The notes under the pieces were generated by a model that made no database searches, was not told where the DNA came from, and saw only the letters and a program-made list of their open reading frames with translations. Below are positions 1 through 5,713 of a stretch of DNA of 5,978 nucleotides, in pieces. Origin of the DNA: Nitrososphaerales archaeon TH1920. Its GTDB lineage: Archaea > Thermoproteota > Nitrososphaeria > Nitrososphaerales > Nitrososphaeraceae. The translations under genes were made by a program, and so were the position numbers. The stretch lies in contig JAATVM010000022.1 in assembly GCA_014523495.1 (NCBI GenBank), forward strand, positions 1-5,978. The letters run 5' to 3'. Position 1 is the first letter of the stretch; each line of letters begins with the position of its first letter.

Positions 1-12
1 ATCTAGTAGAGC

Positions 13-20
13 TTAAATAC
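13..20 (-). promoter_or_regulatory. Possible TATA box of a gene leaving the left edge
   Basis: Read on the minus strand this is GTATTTAA, the same core as the TATA boxes of other genes in this window. A start would lie about 27 bases further left, outside the window. On the plus strand the motif has no start codon at a suitable distance. Nothing else is recognisable in bases 1-79. This is a weak call from a short motif. Confidence 0.2.
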
Positions 21-79
21 TATTAGGGTTGGTTGTTTGTAATTCAATTTGACACGATTCTTGGACCCGCATCTGTAAT

Positions 80-406
80 TTAGGTAATTTTTGTTCTAAC
101 AATTGCTAAGAAGAATAGGACCAAAATAGCAAGGGTTAGCGAGGAAATTATTACATCAGTTATTGGAGTATCCAGTGAGCTAAAGCTATCCTCTAAAAAT
201 TCTATAGTTTGTTGAATGGCAAAAAGAGCAAAAATAATTATTGCATATATAGTTAGTTTAAGACGAGTTTTTCTATATGCAGTGATTGAAAGAGCTAACA
301 ATAAGATAGAAAATATCCCAATACCTAGGGCTACTGCATTTTCTAATCCTTCATATGGCTCGATTTCAAGAATAAGCGAGAAGAAAATGTTTAACATAGT
401 CAACAT
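80..406 (-). CDS. Small three-helix membrane protein, partner of the upstream regulator
   Basis: The product is 108 residues with three hydrophobic segments, about residues 24-44, 50-69 and 84-103. A basic loop (YRKTRLK, 44-50) after the first segment suggests that side faces the cytoplasm; an acidic stretch follows the second. The ATG lies 11 bases after the stop of the winged-helix regulator, with no TATA box between, so the two are probably co-transcribed. A second ATG three codons in (MLTM) is possible. Small three-helix proteins beside winged-helix regulators are common in archaea (DUF7521-type proteins have this layout), but I cannot confirm membership of a named family. A role as membrane sensor or anchor for the regulator is inferred from position only. 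Confidence 0.7.
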   Translation of the reverse strand: MLTMLNIFFSLILEIEPYEGLENAVALGIGIFSILLLALSITAYRKTRLKLTIYAIIIFALFAIQQTIEFLEDSFSSLDTPITDVIISSLTLAILVLFFLAIVRTKIT

Positions 407-417
407 AAGATAGTCAC

Positions 418-978
418 TTATTCCATCTCCCTACTGCCAGATAATGATAGAAACATTTCTACTACTCTCATACTCCACTTATCCCAAATGCTAGGATAGT
501 AGTTCCTAAGAAGTGTTAGGATATACTTGGCATCATCATCATCCTGTAACTCATATCTTTTGTATCTTCCGTCTCTGATCTCCCTAATTATTTTAAGGGC
601 GATCAAGCGACCAACATGCCAGCTAATAGACCTGGCAGATATCCTTACATTATTGACAATATCTGTTTGAGTGGGACTTTTTTGTTCTAATATAAACATA
701 AGAATTTTTCTTGCAGTTTCGTGAGTCAAAACCTCAAGTATATCCTTTTCGTTATCTTTGAAAAGCCCTATAGGAAAATAATATTTATACAAACCATGTC
801 TAGTAGATGTTACTCTCCCTTTTTTTTCTAATTTGTCTAATTGATATTGAACGGTTCCCATTGAAATGCCCATTGCCCTTTTAATTCTGCGTAAATGGCA
901 TCCAGGATTATCTTGGATGAAAGACAACAATTTCTCTGCAGTGCCTTCAAGCTCATCCAAAACCAAGCAGCCACCCAT
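418..978 (-). CDS. Transcriptional regulator with two winged-helix domains (COG3398-like)
   Basis: This 186-residue soluble protein has two consecutive winged-helix DNA-binding domains. The first spans about residues 10-68: a leading helix (11-24), a helix-turn-helix with the likely recognition helix SMGTVQYQLDKLEKKG (39-54), and a wing ending KYYFP. The second spans about 77-144, with recognition helix SARSISWHVGRLIALKII (114-131) and wing REIRDGRYKRYEL. A helical tail (150-180) may help dimerisation. The layout matches archaeal two-HTH regulators of the COG3398 type. It is transcribed divergently from the secreted protein at 1181. A good TATA box at leaderless distance is missing: only a weak ATTATAG-like stretch (about 1003-1016) is seen, while the palindrome TAATATATTA (1066-1075) could give a longer leader. 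A decayed paralogue fragment lies at 1565-1674. Confidence 0.9.
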   Translation of the reverse strand: MGGCLVLDELEGTAEKLLSFIQDNPGCHLRRIKRAMGISMGTVQYQLDKLEKKGRVTSTRHGLYKYYFPIGLFKDNEKDILEVLTHETARKILMFILEQKSPTQTDIVNNVRISARSISWHVGRLIALKIIREIRDGRYKRYELQDDDDAKYILTLLRNYYPSIWDKWSMRVVEMFLSLSGSREME

Positions 979-1065
979 AATACATATCTAATTTCGTAAC
1001 TGGCACTATAATAATGTCTATTACATCTACACAATATTTCCTTTTGCTATTATCTGCCCTATTAA

Positions 1066-1097
1066 TAATATATTATGGTACAAGCACGTAAACGATT
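1066..1097. repeat. Upstream element A, copy 1
   Basis: This 32-base element recurs at 1688-1719 with a single mismatch (C at 1087, T in the other copy). It begins with the perfect palindrome TAATATATTA and continues TGGTACAAGCACGTAAACG. It lies in the gap between the divergent regulator and the secreted-protein gene, ending 83 bases before the ATG at 1181. Strong conservation amid diverged flanks suggests a protein-binding site; the palindrome could also be a TATA box for the regulator. Confidence 0.85.
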
Positions 1098-1128
1098 GAA
1101 GAATTCTATTCACAATAATGTTAACTCA

Positions 1129-1158
1129 ATGATATGGTTGTATCAAATTTTTTATTAA
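1129..1158 (+). promoter_or_regulatory. Promoter of the small secreted protein: palindromic element B plus TATA box
   Basis: Element B (1130-1150) contains the inverted repeat TGATA-TGGTTG-TATCA and matches 1752-1772 in 20 of 21 bases. A TATA-like TTTATTAA (1151-1158) follows directly, centred about 26 bases before the ATG at 1181, so the mRNA is probably leaderless. The inverted repeat sits where an activator or a TFB-blocking repressor would bind. The divergent two-HTH regulator is the natural candidate binder; that is inference. Confidence 0.6.
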
Positions 1159-1180
1159 TTCTAGTTTCTTACTAACTCAT

Positions 1181-1447
1181 ATGAGCAGAAAATCATCTTT
1201 GAGTTTTGGTCTCATAGTATCAGTATTAACTGCAACAGCGCTATCTATTGGTACTACTTTGATGACATATGCTCAAGAGACAACAATACAGCCAGCATAT
1301 TCGCAAGAGAATGTGACTGGAACACAGAATACAACAGGAATCACATCTAACGAAGAAGAAGATGACAAAAACGATGTAGAAGAAGGCCCTGGTGAAGATG
1401 CTGATGAGCCTGGAGATATTGACAGGCCAAACGATAAAGAAGATTAG
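1181..1447 (+). CDS. Small secreted acidic protein of unknown function
   Basis: The product is 88 residues. A signal peptide is clear: basic start MSRK, hydrophobic core about 9-28, and a likely cleavage site T-Y-A before Q32. The mature part is about 57 residues with two N-glycosylation sequons (N44-V-T, N50-T-T). Residues 58-88 form an acidic tail with 17 Asp or Glu of 31 positions, including EEEDD, EDADEPGDID and a final ED. No domain is recognised; the tail could bind cations such as calcium, but no EF-hand is visible. The ATG is supported by a TATA box at leaderless distance. Upstream DNA is shared with the secreted protein at 1804, implying common control, although the two proteins do not look alike. 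A hairpin terminator follows the stop. Confidence 0.75.
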   Translation: MSRKSSLSFGLIVSVLTATALSIGTTLMTYAQETTIQPAYSQENVTGTQNTTGITSNEEEDDKNDVEEGPGEDADEPGDIDRPNDKED

Positions 1448-1468
1448 CTGACTGAAAATGCCTGTATT

Positions 1469-1510
1469 CTTACACTATGAAATGGTGTAAGCAATTTTAC
1501 CCTTTTTTTT
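1469..1510 (+). terminator. Hairpin and T-tract terminator of the small secreted protein
   Basis: CTTACAC (1469-1475) and GTGTAAG (1485-1491) form a perfect 7-base stem with a 9-base loop, starting 22 bases after the stop codon. A run of eight T (1503-1510) follows 11 bases later. T-rich tracts are the main archaeal termination signal, so the T8 run is probably the working part. Confidence 0.65.
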
Positions 1511-1564
1511 ACATATTTGCGTGACGTGGAAAATGTATATTGACGTCGTGGTTAATATAAATAC

Positions 1565-1674
1565 AAGAAAATAATATTAACTCAAATCCGTACCTAGAGG
1601 ACGTTCTCTTTCCTGTTTATTGTAATTTATTTATTTGATATTGAACTGTTTCCATAGAAAGTCACATTGCATTT
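1565..1674 (-). pseudogene. Relic of a second two-HTH regulator gene
   Basis: This stretch aligns to the intact regulator gene at about 772-880. Without gaps, 1593-1674 matches 799-880 at roughly 59 of 82 positions; a one-base gap is needed further left. Read in the parental frame it gives SMETVQYQINKL against SMGTVQYQLDKL, then RTSSRYG against RVTSTRHG. Two codons are now stops, at the positions of Gly37 (TGA, 1662-1664) and Lys52 (TAA, 1617-1619). Only the first recognition helix and wing, about residues 35-69, survive. The relic faces away from the 262-residue secreted protein, just as the intact regulator faces away from its own neighbour. It is therefore a dead paralogue from duplication of the regulator-promoter block. 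Confidence 0.8.
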
Positions 1675-1687
1675 AGTAGTTAATTTG

Positions 1688-1719
1688 TAATATATTATGG
1701 TACAAGCATGTAAACGATT
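1688..1719. repeat. Upstream element A, copy 2
   Basis: This is the second copy of the 32-base element at 1066-1097, with one mismatch (T at 1709). It begins only 13 bases after the regulator relic, whereas in copy 1 the full N-terminal coding region and leader lie between. The 172-base difference marks a deletion in this copy. It ends 84 bases before the ATG at 1804. Confidence 0.85.
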
Positions 1720-1750
1720 AATAGCTTCTCCTCTTACTACAGCCTACCCA

Positions 1751-1782
1751 TTGATATGTTTGTATCAAATTTCTTTTTAATT
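1751..1782 (+). promoter_or_regulatory. Promoter of the 262-residue secreted protein: palindromic element B plus TATA box
   Basis: Element B copy 2 (1752-1772) extends to the perfect inverted repeat TTGATA-TGTTTG-TATCAA (1751-1768). A T-rich TATA-like TTTTTAATT (1774-1782) is centred about 26 bases before the ATG at 1804, so transcription is probably leaderless. The 32-base gap between elements A and B is the same length as in copy 1 although its sequence has diverged. Confidence 0.6.
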
Positions 1783-1803
1783 AAGTAATTTACTTTTGAT
1801 CTC

Positions 1804-2592
1804 ATGGAAACCCGAATCAAGAAAAAGGAATTTGTATTTATTTTAATATCTGCTACATTAGTAACATTGATGATATGGAGCTCATTCACATCACCAGTGC
1901 AATCGGCGACGATGGAGTTCAACAAAGCGAACTTTCACAATCCCCTGAAAATAGACAATAAGTACTTTCCCCTAGAGCCAGGAACTACGATGATCTACAA
2001 AGGCACTAGTGAGGATGGCGAGCCTACTCGTGATGTATTTGTAGTGACCAACGATACAAAAGAAATCCTCGGTATAAGCACACGTGTAGTTCACGATGAC
2101 GCCTACGTGAAAGATGAACATGAAGAAACAACGGATGACTGGTTTGCGCAGGATGATAATGGTAATGTCTGGTACATGGGAGAATATACAACCGATCTTA
2201 CCGAGGATGGTAGCCATGAAGGTTCTTGGGAAGCGGGCAAGAAAGGAGCCATGGCCGGTATAGTCATGGAAGCTCAACCCAAGGTCGGTGATAAATATGA
2301 CCAAGAGGTAGCCAAGGATGTGGCTGAGGACAAAGGCGCTATTTTGAGTGTGAATGAAAAAGTTTGCGTAACTTATGGATGTTTCTCGAACGTCCTACAA
2401 ACAGAGGATATCAACCCCTTAGAGCCTGAAATAGTGGAAAACAAATACTATGCACAGGATATCGGATATATTAAAGGGGTATTGGTGAAGGGCGGGGAAG
2501 AAGTAGAGACACTAGTACAAATCAACAGTACAGGCAAGAATAATACGGGCTTGTTACCGGTAAACGAAACAAATACACTAGAGCAGCGATAA
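1804..2592 (+). CDS. Secreted protein of a conserved unnamed family
   Basis: The 262-residue product has a basic N-terminus, a hydrophobic segment at about 9-27 and a likely cleavage after VQSA (35), so it is exported. The mature part carries motifs I recognise from a family found in bacteria and archaea: NPLKIDNKYFPLEPGTTMIYKG (46-67), DWFAQDDNGNVWYMGE (112-127), GSWEAGKKGAMAGIVM (140-155), PKVGDKYDQE and NPLEPEIVENKYYAQDIGYI (204-223). I know no assigned function or catalytic residues. C188 and C193 could form a disulfide. Sequons occur at N83, N241, N246 and N254. The gene looks richer in G and C than its flanks, which may reflect transfer or simply coding constraint. It shares promoter elements with the gene at 1181, suggesting joint control. 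Confidence 0.85.
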   Translation: METRIKKKEFVFILISATLVTLMIWSSFTSPVQSATMEFNKANFHNPLKIDNKYFPLEPGTTMIYKGTSEDGEPTRDVFVVTNDTKEILGISTRVVHDDAYVKDEHEETTDDWFAQDDNGNVWYMGEYTTDLTEDGSHEGSWEAGKKGAMAGIVMEAQPKVGDKYDQEVAKDVAEDKGAILSVNEKVCVTYGCFSNVLQTEDINPLEPEIVENKYYAQDIGYIKGVLVKGGEEVETLVQINSTGKNNTGLLPVNETNTLEQR

Positions 2593-2619
2593 CAACATAG
2601 TACCGTCAAATATATCGAC

Positions 2620-2634
2620 GTCCTTTTTTTGGAC
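2620..2634 (+). terminator. T-tract terminator after the 262-residue secreted protein
   Basis: Seven T (2624-2630) lie 31 bases after the stop, flanked by GTCC and GGAC, which are complementary. The stem is too short to matter alone; the T-tract is the plausible archaeal signal. Confidence 0.35.
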
Positions 2635-2703
2635 TTTCTCCATAGTTGAAGATAGGAGGGTGATGAGGTAGCCGTAATCACCTGTTTGTGTTTGAAGGGT
2701 AGA

Positions 2704-2796
2704 ATGGACCCTAAAAGAAAAAAGTACGAAACACAAAAGCCTACTAGTGAAACGAGACATTTATTTACTGAATTTAAAGAGGATGTGAATTTATGA
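2704..2796 (+). CDS. Possible 30-residue small ORF
   Basis: An ATG opens a 30-codon frame ending in TGA, starting MDPKRKKYETQKPTSE and ending FKEDVNL. The peptide is charged and hydrophilic. No TATA box or ribosome binding site lies at the right distance, and the frame is open for 15 codons before the ATG. It sits in the 214-base gap between convergent genes. It may be a chance frame or the tail of a lost gene. Confidence 0.15.
   Translation: MDPKRKKYETQKPTSETRHLFTEFKEDVNL
2713..2723 (-). terminator. Possible T-rich terminator of the propeller gene
   Basis: On the minus strand this reads TTTTTTCTTTT, about 84 bases beyond the stop of the propeller gene. Its T-richness fits archaeal termination, but no other support exists. 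Confidence 0.3.
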
Positions 2797-2806
2797 TTAT
2801 TAATTT

Positions 2807-4012
2807 TCAAGCTTCTGCTGGTATTTGTTTATAAAATACCTCATTATTACCCGCAGATTTGTCTTGCCATACTATATGCAATTTGCCTTCTGTTGCTGCA
2901 ATTGAAGGACATTCTGAGATTCCATCGTTATTGCTTAAATCTACTGTTTGACTGAATGTTATTCCTCTGTCTGTACTTTTCTTTAATAATATTTCTTCTG
3001 CATCATTAACCGACTCCTGCCACACAACAAATAAGTTATTATCTACCATGAGCGTCTCCACATTAGATGATTTAAAGCCATTTGAAACCTTTGTAATGTT
3101 TCCAAAACTAAGGCCGAAATCGTCACTTTTGACCAAATAAAGTTCGTTATCTTCCATTTGACTGTTACTTGTCCAGGAGACTAATATGTGGTTGCCTTTT
3201 GAGAGTATCTGAGGTTCTCCTCCGTTTTTACCTTGGTTCAAATCAACAGTTTTATCATCTAGAGATGCATTATTGTCTTGGCCATTCTTATACATGACTT
3301 TTGTATTATTGTCATATCCCTTTACGTCCCAGACTACAAAAAAGTTAGAATCATCTGCTGCAACCTTTGGGAAAGAATCTTTAACACCAACACCGATTTC
3401 CATTTTGGAGTCAAATATAGAACCACCATCGATACTATGCCTGAGCAATATGTGGTTTCCTTTATCCGCGTCAAGATTATTCCAAATCACAAAAACGTTG
3501 GTCCCTGATGCTGTTATCTCTGGATGATAAGCATTGGTATTTTCGTCACTTATCGTTAAGACCTTTCCAAATGCCTTTCCTTGATTAGTACTCATTCTGA
3601 ATAAGACCTCTTTGTGTCCGGATGTATTATCCGTCCAGACTACATAGACATTATTTTCAACTGCAGCAATCTGTGGATGTTCTGAAAAACTCGGGTTGTT
3701 ACTTAGATTTATAGTCCTTCCGAAGGTTTTACCGCCATCACTACTGGCTTTGAAATATATATCGTAATTATTGTCTGTGGAGTTTTGTGTTGACTCGCTC
3801 CATACTACATATACATTATTTTTCGAAGCCGCGGTTTGAGGATATACGGAATCATTTTGATTTTGAGTTAGATTATTTGTTTCAGTACCAAATTGCAGTC
3901 TTTCAGAAGATTTTTCCTCATCTTCAAGATCAATAACACTTCCTGCAGCAACTGTTGATGGTCCTATTATGAGTAATGTGATAATATAAATAGTGTATAT
4001 AGGAACTTTCAT
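2807..4012 (-). CDS. Secreted seven-repeat Asp-box beta-propeller (sialidase-like fold)
   Basis: The 401-residue product starts with a hydrophobic signal segment (about 4-23, VAAG cleavage region). Seven repeats follow, each with a P-x-I-A-A then N-x-V-Y-V-V-W strand, the Trp falling at 71, 126, 177, 228, 280, 331 and 382. Five carry an Asp-box (S-x-D-x-G-x-T-F): S90-F97, S141-F148 (Asn for Asp), S193-F200, S296-F303 and S346-F353. The fourth repeat lacks one, and the seventh ends before it, so the last blade may be closed by the N-terminus. Such proteins are often labelled exo-alpha-sialidase, but I see no catalytic Arg triad or Tyr/Glu pair; binding or surface display is as likely. The ATG has a strong TATA box upstream. 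Confidence 0.88.
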   Translation of the reverse strand: MKVPIYTIYIITLLIIGPSTVAAGSVIDLEDEEKSSERLQFGTETNNLTQNQNDSVYPQTAASKNNVYVVWSESTQNSTDNNYDIYFKASSDGGKTFGRTINLSNNPSFSEHPQIAAVENNVYVVWTDNTSGHKEVLFRMSTNQGKAFGKVLTISDENTNAYHPEITASGTNVFVIWNNLDADKGNHILLRHSIDGGSIFDSKMEIGVGVKDSFPKVAADDSNFFVVWDVKGYDNNTKVMYKNGQDNNASLDDKTVDLNQGKNGGEPQILSKGNHILVSWTSNSQMEDNELYLVKSDDFGLSFGNITKVSNGFKSSNVETLMVDNNLFVVWQESVNDAEEILLKKSTDRGITFSQTVDLSNNDGISECPSIAATEGKLHIVWQDKSAGNNEVFYKQIPAEA

Positions 4013-4035
4013 GATTTATTAGAACATATCTTGGG

Positions 4036-4044
4036 TATTTATAT
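4036..4044 (-). promoter_or_regulatory. TATA box of the propeller gene
   Basis: Minus-strand ATATAAATA is centred 28 bases before the ATG at 4012, predicting a leaderless or near-leaderless mRNA. Having its own promoter argues that the propeller is not simply transcribed from the phosphoesterase gene upstream. Confidence 0.65.
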
Positions 4045-4068
4045 CTGACATGAACCTTCCTCATCAAC

Positions 4069-4256
4069 TCACTCAAATACTTGAACGGTACCAATAAAGT
4101 CATTATACAGGCAATCTGTATCTTCTGTGTACGTCCACCCTTTAACACTATCATTGGATTTAGAAATTGCTTATCCATAGTGAGACCTAAATTTTCGAAC
4201 TCATTCGTAGTTGGATTAAATTCTATATAATTTCCCACATTGACCTGACATTTGAA
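4069..4256 (-). pseudogene. Frameshifted remnant of an unidentified gene
   Basis: This gap between two genes shows coding-like sequence in two frames that join into one. From 4256 the first frame reads VGNYIEFNPTTNEFENLGL then TMDK. At about 4170-4173 a missing base shifts it, and the other frame continues AISKSNDSVKGWTYTED, then TDCLYNDFIGTVQVFE and a TGA at 4069-4071. Both halves have balanced, protein-like composition, and the second is open right up to the join. A GTG (4236-4238) is a possible start, giving about 57 residues; otherwise this is the 3' end of a lost gene. The first frame continues that of the phosphoesterase beyond its TGA, probably by chance. I do not recognise the family. 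Confidence 0.4.
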
Positions 4257-5156
4257 TCATTTATCAATAGTAAAGTGGTCAGGTAAAGTTCCATCATTAG
4301 CATAGAAGGTGCTATTCAATCTCGTTCCATTGTTTGTCAGCTCTATATTCAAGAAACCAAAACCCCGATGTTGGGTTACTACGTAAGGGACTTTTACTTC
4401 AAAATTATTAAGTTCCCCTCCTCCAGTTCCAACAGTAGCAAAGATGACTCCATGAGAATTATCAATATCATAATTGTAACTATTTTTATTTGAATTGACT
4501 ATTAGTGGGTTCTCTGAATCCTTGCTGTTGTATAATATTGGATAGCTTCTTTCATAATTATGGTTATGTGCTTGTAATACCAGATCCACATTATATTTAT
4601 CAAATAAAGGATGATACAGTTCTCTTAGAGTTACTCTTGGACTACACCCTTTACAATCATTTTGGGATATATAAGCAGGTTGATGGTATGCGGTTATTAT
4701 CCAATCGATGGTCGAATTTGTTGATGCATTTTCTAAATCTGACTTGACAAATTCATATTGTTCAGAACCTAATTCATATGGAATTTCTGTGGACATTATA
4801 AGAAAGTGTATGTTTGCGCTGTTGAAGGAGTAAAATTCTTTCGACATATTGAAATGTTGCATATATTGACTCATACGAAAATCATTGTCGTGGTCTCCTC
4901 GGACTATCCTCGTTATGTTATCTACAGAAGAAATTATGTCAAACCAGCATTCTGCAGTTCTCTGGTATGAGAGGTCACCGAGTGCAATAATTAGTTCCGG
5001 TTTCTTACTTACAATGTTTTTTAAAGTGTTCTGGGAATTATCATTACATGCCCAGTCACCCACAGCTGCAATGTTAAAAAAACTTGAGTATGCATACTGA
5101 GGAATCATAGGTAGTAAAGATAATCCAATACAAAAAAGGAGGTAATGTAAAGCCAA
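4257..5156 (-). CDS. Secreted metallophosphoesterase, purple-acid-phosphatase-like
   Basis: The 299-residue product belongs to the calcineurin-like metallophosphoesterases and most resembles purple acid phosphatases, which hydrolyse phosphate esters with a two-metal centre. Metal-ligand motifs appear in order: GDW (D34), GDLSY (D61, Y64), GDHDN (87-91), AYHQP (H158) and AHNHNYERSYP (H197, H199). Tyr64 is at the position that gives the family its purple colour. The third motif is normally GNH; here Asp88 replaces the metal-binding Asn. Cysteines 37, 70, 168 and 171 suit an extracellular protein. A hydrophobic N-terminus (5-20) before YAYSS is a signal peptide, encoded only if the TTG at 5156 is the start. 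A TATA box 27 bases upstream supports that TTG; the ATG at codon 17 would lose the signal. Confidence 0.88.
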   Translation of the reverse strand: MALHYLLFCIGLSLLPMIPQYAYSSFFNIAAVGDWACNDNSQNTLKNIVSKKPELIIALGDLSYQRTAECWFDIISSVDNITRIVRGDHDNDFRMSQYMQHFNMSKEFYSFNSANIHFLIMSTEIPYELGSEQYEFVKSDLENASTNSTIDWIITAYHQPAYISQNDCKGCSPRVTLRELYHPLFDKYNVDLVLQAHNHNYERSYPILYNSKDSENPLIVNSNKNSYNYDIDNSHGVIFATVGTGGGELNNFEVKVPYVVTQHRGFGFLNIELTNNGTRLNSTFYANDGTLPDHFTIDK

Positions 5157-5178
5157 GATATATTTTTAATTATATTGC

Positions 5179-5187
5179 GTATTTAAC
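5179..5187 (-). promoter_or_regulatory. TATA box of the phosphoesterase gene
   Basis: Minus-strand GTTAAATAC is centred 27 bases before the TTG codon at 5156. This is the same spacing as for the neighbouring genes and places the mRNA 5' end on the TTG, supporting it as a leaderless start. Confidence 0.6.
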
Positions 5188-5252
5188 TAGTTATATTACT
5201 GAGTAGAATTGAAAGGAACAAGATTGGTAACTGAAGCTGGTTAGCAAGATAA

Positions 5253-5693
5253 TCAATAATCATATACTTCTGACAAATGCTCAGCTCTGAAAATTTGTTT
5301 AACTGAGATCCTTGGTCTTCCGTCTTTAAAAATAGCCTTAGATTCATATCTTGCAGAGAAAGCTGCAATGTGAGCCAAGATTGGTTCTAATGCCATACCT
5401 TTCTCAGTGAGTGAATATTTAGTTTGAACAGGTCTACTATTGATGATCGTTCGTTTAATTAGGCCAAAATCTTCAAGTTCATGCAATCTAATCGAAAGTG
5501 TTTTAGTATTTATTCCTTCTATTGATCCTAAAAATTGACCGAATTTATTCTGTTTTAGCAATAGCATATTTCTTACTATATGAAGTGCATACTTCTGTCC
5601 AAAAATTTTAAGGCTGTTATGTATAGGACATGTCTTCATGCCAAAATTTTCTAAATGTTCTTGTAATTGGACAGGGTTTTTCCGCTTATCCAT
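5253..5693 (-). CDS. HxlR-family winged-helix transcriptional regulator
   Basis: The 146-residue product carries the HxlR signature. CPIHNSLKIFGQKYALHIVR (22-41) is followed by a helix-turn-helix (FGQFLGSIEGINTKTLSIRL, 51-70), then HELEDFGLIKR (71-81) and a wing ending TKYSLTEKGMALEPIL (91-106). Family members are dimeric DNA-binding regulators; the single Cys22 is at the conserved cysteine that in some members (YodB and HypR type) senses thiol-reactive stress. Residues 118-146 extend past the usual domain end. The ATG has a strong TATA box 26 bases upstream. The gene is divergent from a partial gene at 5750, with an inverted repeat between that may be its operator. The phosphoesterase starts 96 bases downstream but has its own TATA box. 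Confidence 0.92.
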   Translation of the reverse strand: MDKRKNPVQLQEHLENFGMKTCPIHNSLKIFGQKYALHIVRNMLLLKQNKFGQFLGSIEGINTKTLSIRLHELEDFGLIKRTIINSRPVQTKYSLTEKGMALEPILAHIAAFSARYESKAIFKDGRPRISVKQIFRAEHLSEVYDY

Positions 5694-5713
5694 ATTACCA
5701 TATCGTTACTATT

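Noticed and set aside
1522..1547. Repeated GACGT motifs at 1522-1526 and about 1541-1546
   Set aside because: Too short and irregular to support an operator; no match near other promoters in the window.
1972..2304. Minus-strand open frame of 110 codons
   Set aside because: It is antisense to the conserved core of the 262-residue secreted protein and has no recognisable motif.
2448..2810. Minus-strand open frame of 120 codons
   Set aside because: It overlaps the 3' part of the well-supported secreted protein gene, is rich in Ser, Cys and Leu as antisense frames often are, and has no promoter.
3273..3527. Plus-strand open frames within the propeller gene
   Set aside because: They are antisense to conserved propeller repeats and lack promoters.
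3930..4238. Minus-strand open frame of 102 codons with a GTG start
   Set aside because: Its second half becomes unprotein-like and overlaps the promoter and start of the propeller gene; only its first part, joined to another frame, looks coding and is reported as a remnant.
4257..4259. Readthrough of the phosphoesterase TGA into the same-frame stretch beyond
   Set aside because: The phosphoesterase ends at a usual place for its family, and the following frame breaks near 4170; no recoding signal or selenocysteine context is visible.
5138..5150. Plus-strand GGAGGT followed by ATG, like a Shine-Dalgarno site and start
   Set aside because: The ATG at 5145 is followed at once by TAA, and the site lies inside the signal-peptide coding region of the minus-strand phosphoesterase.
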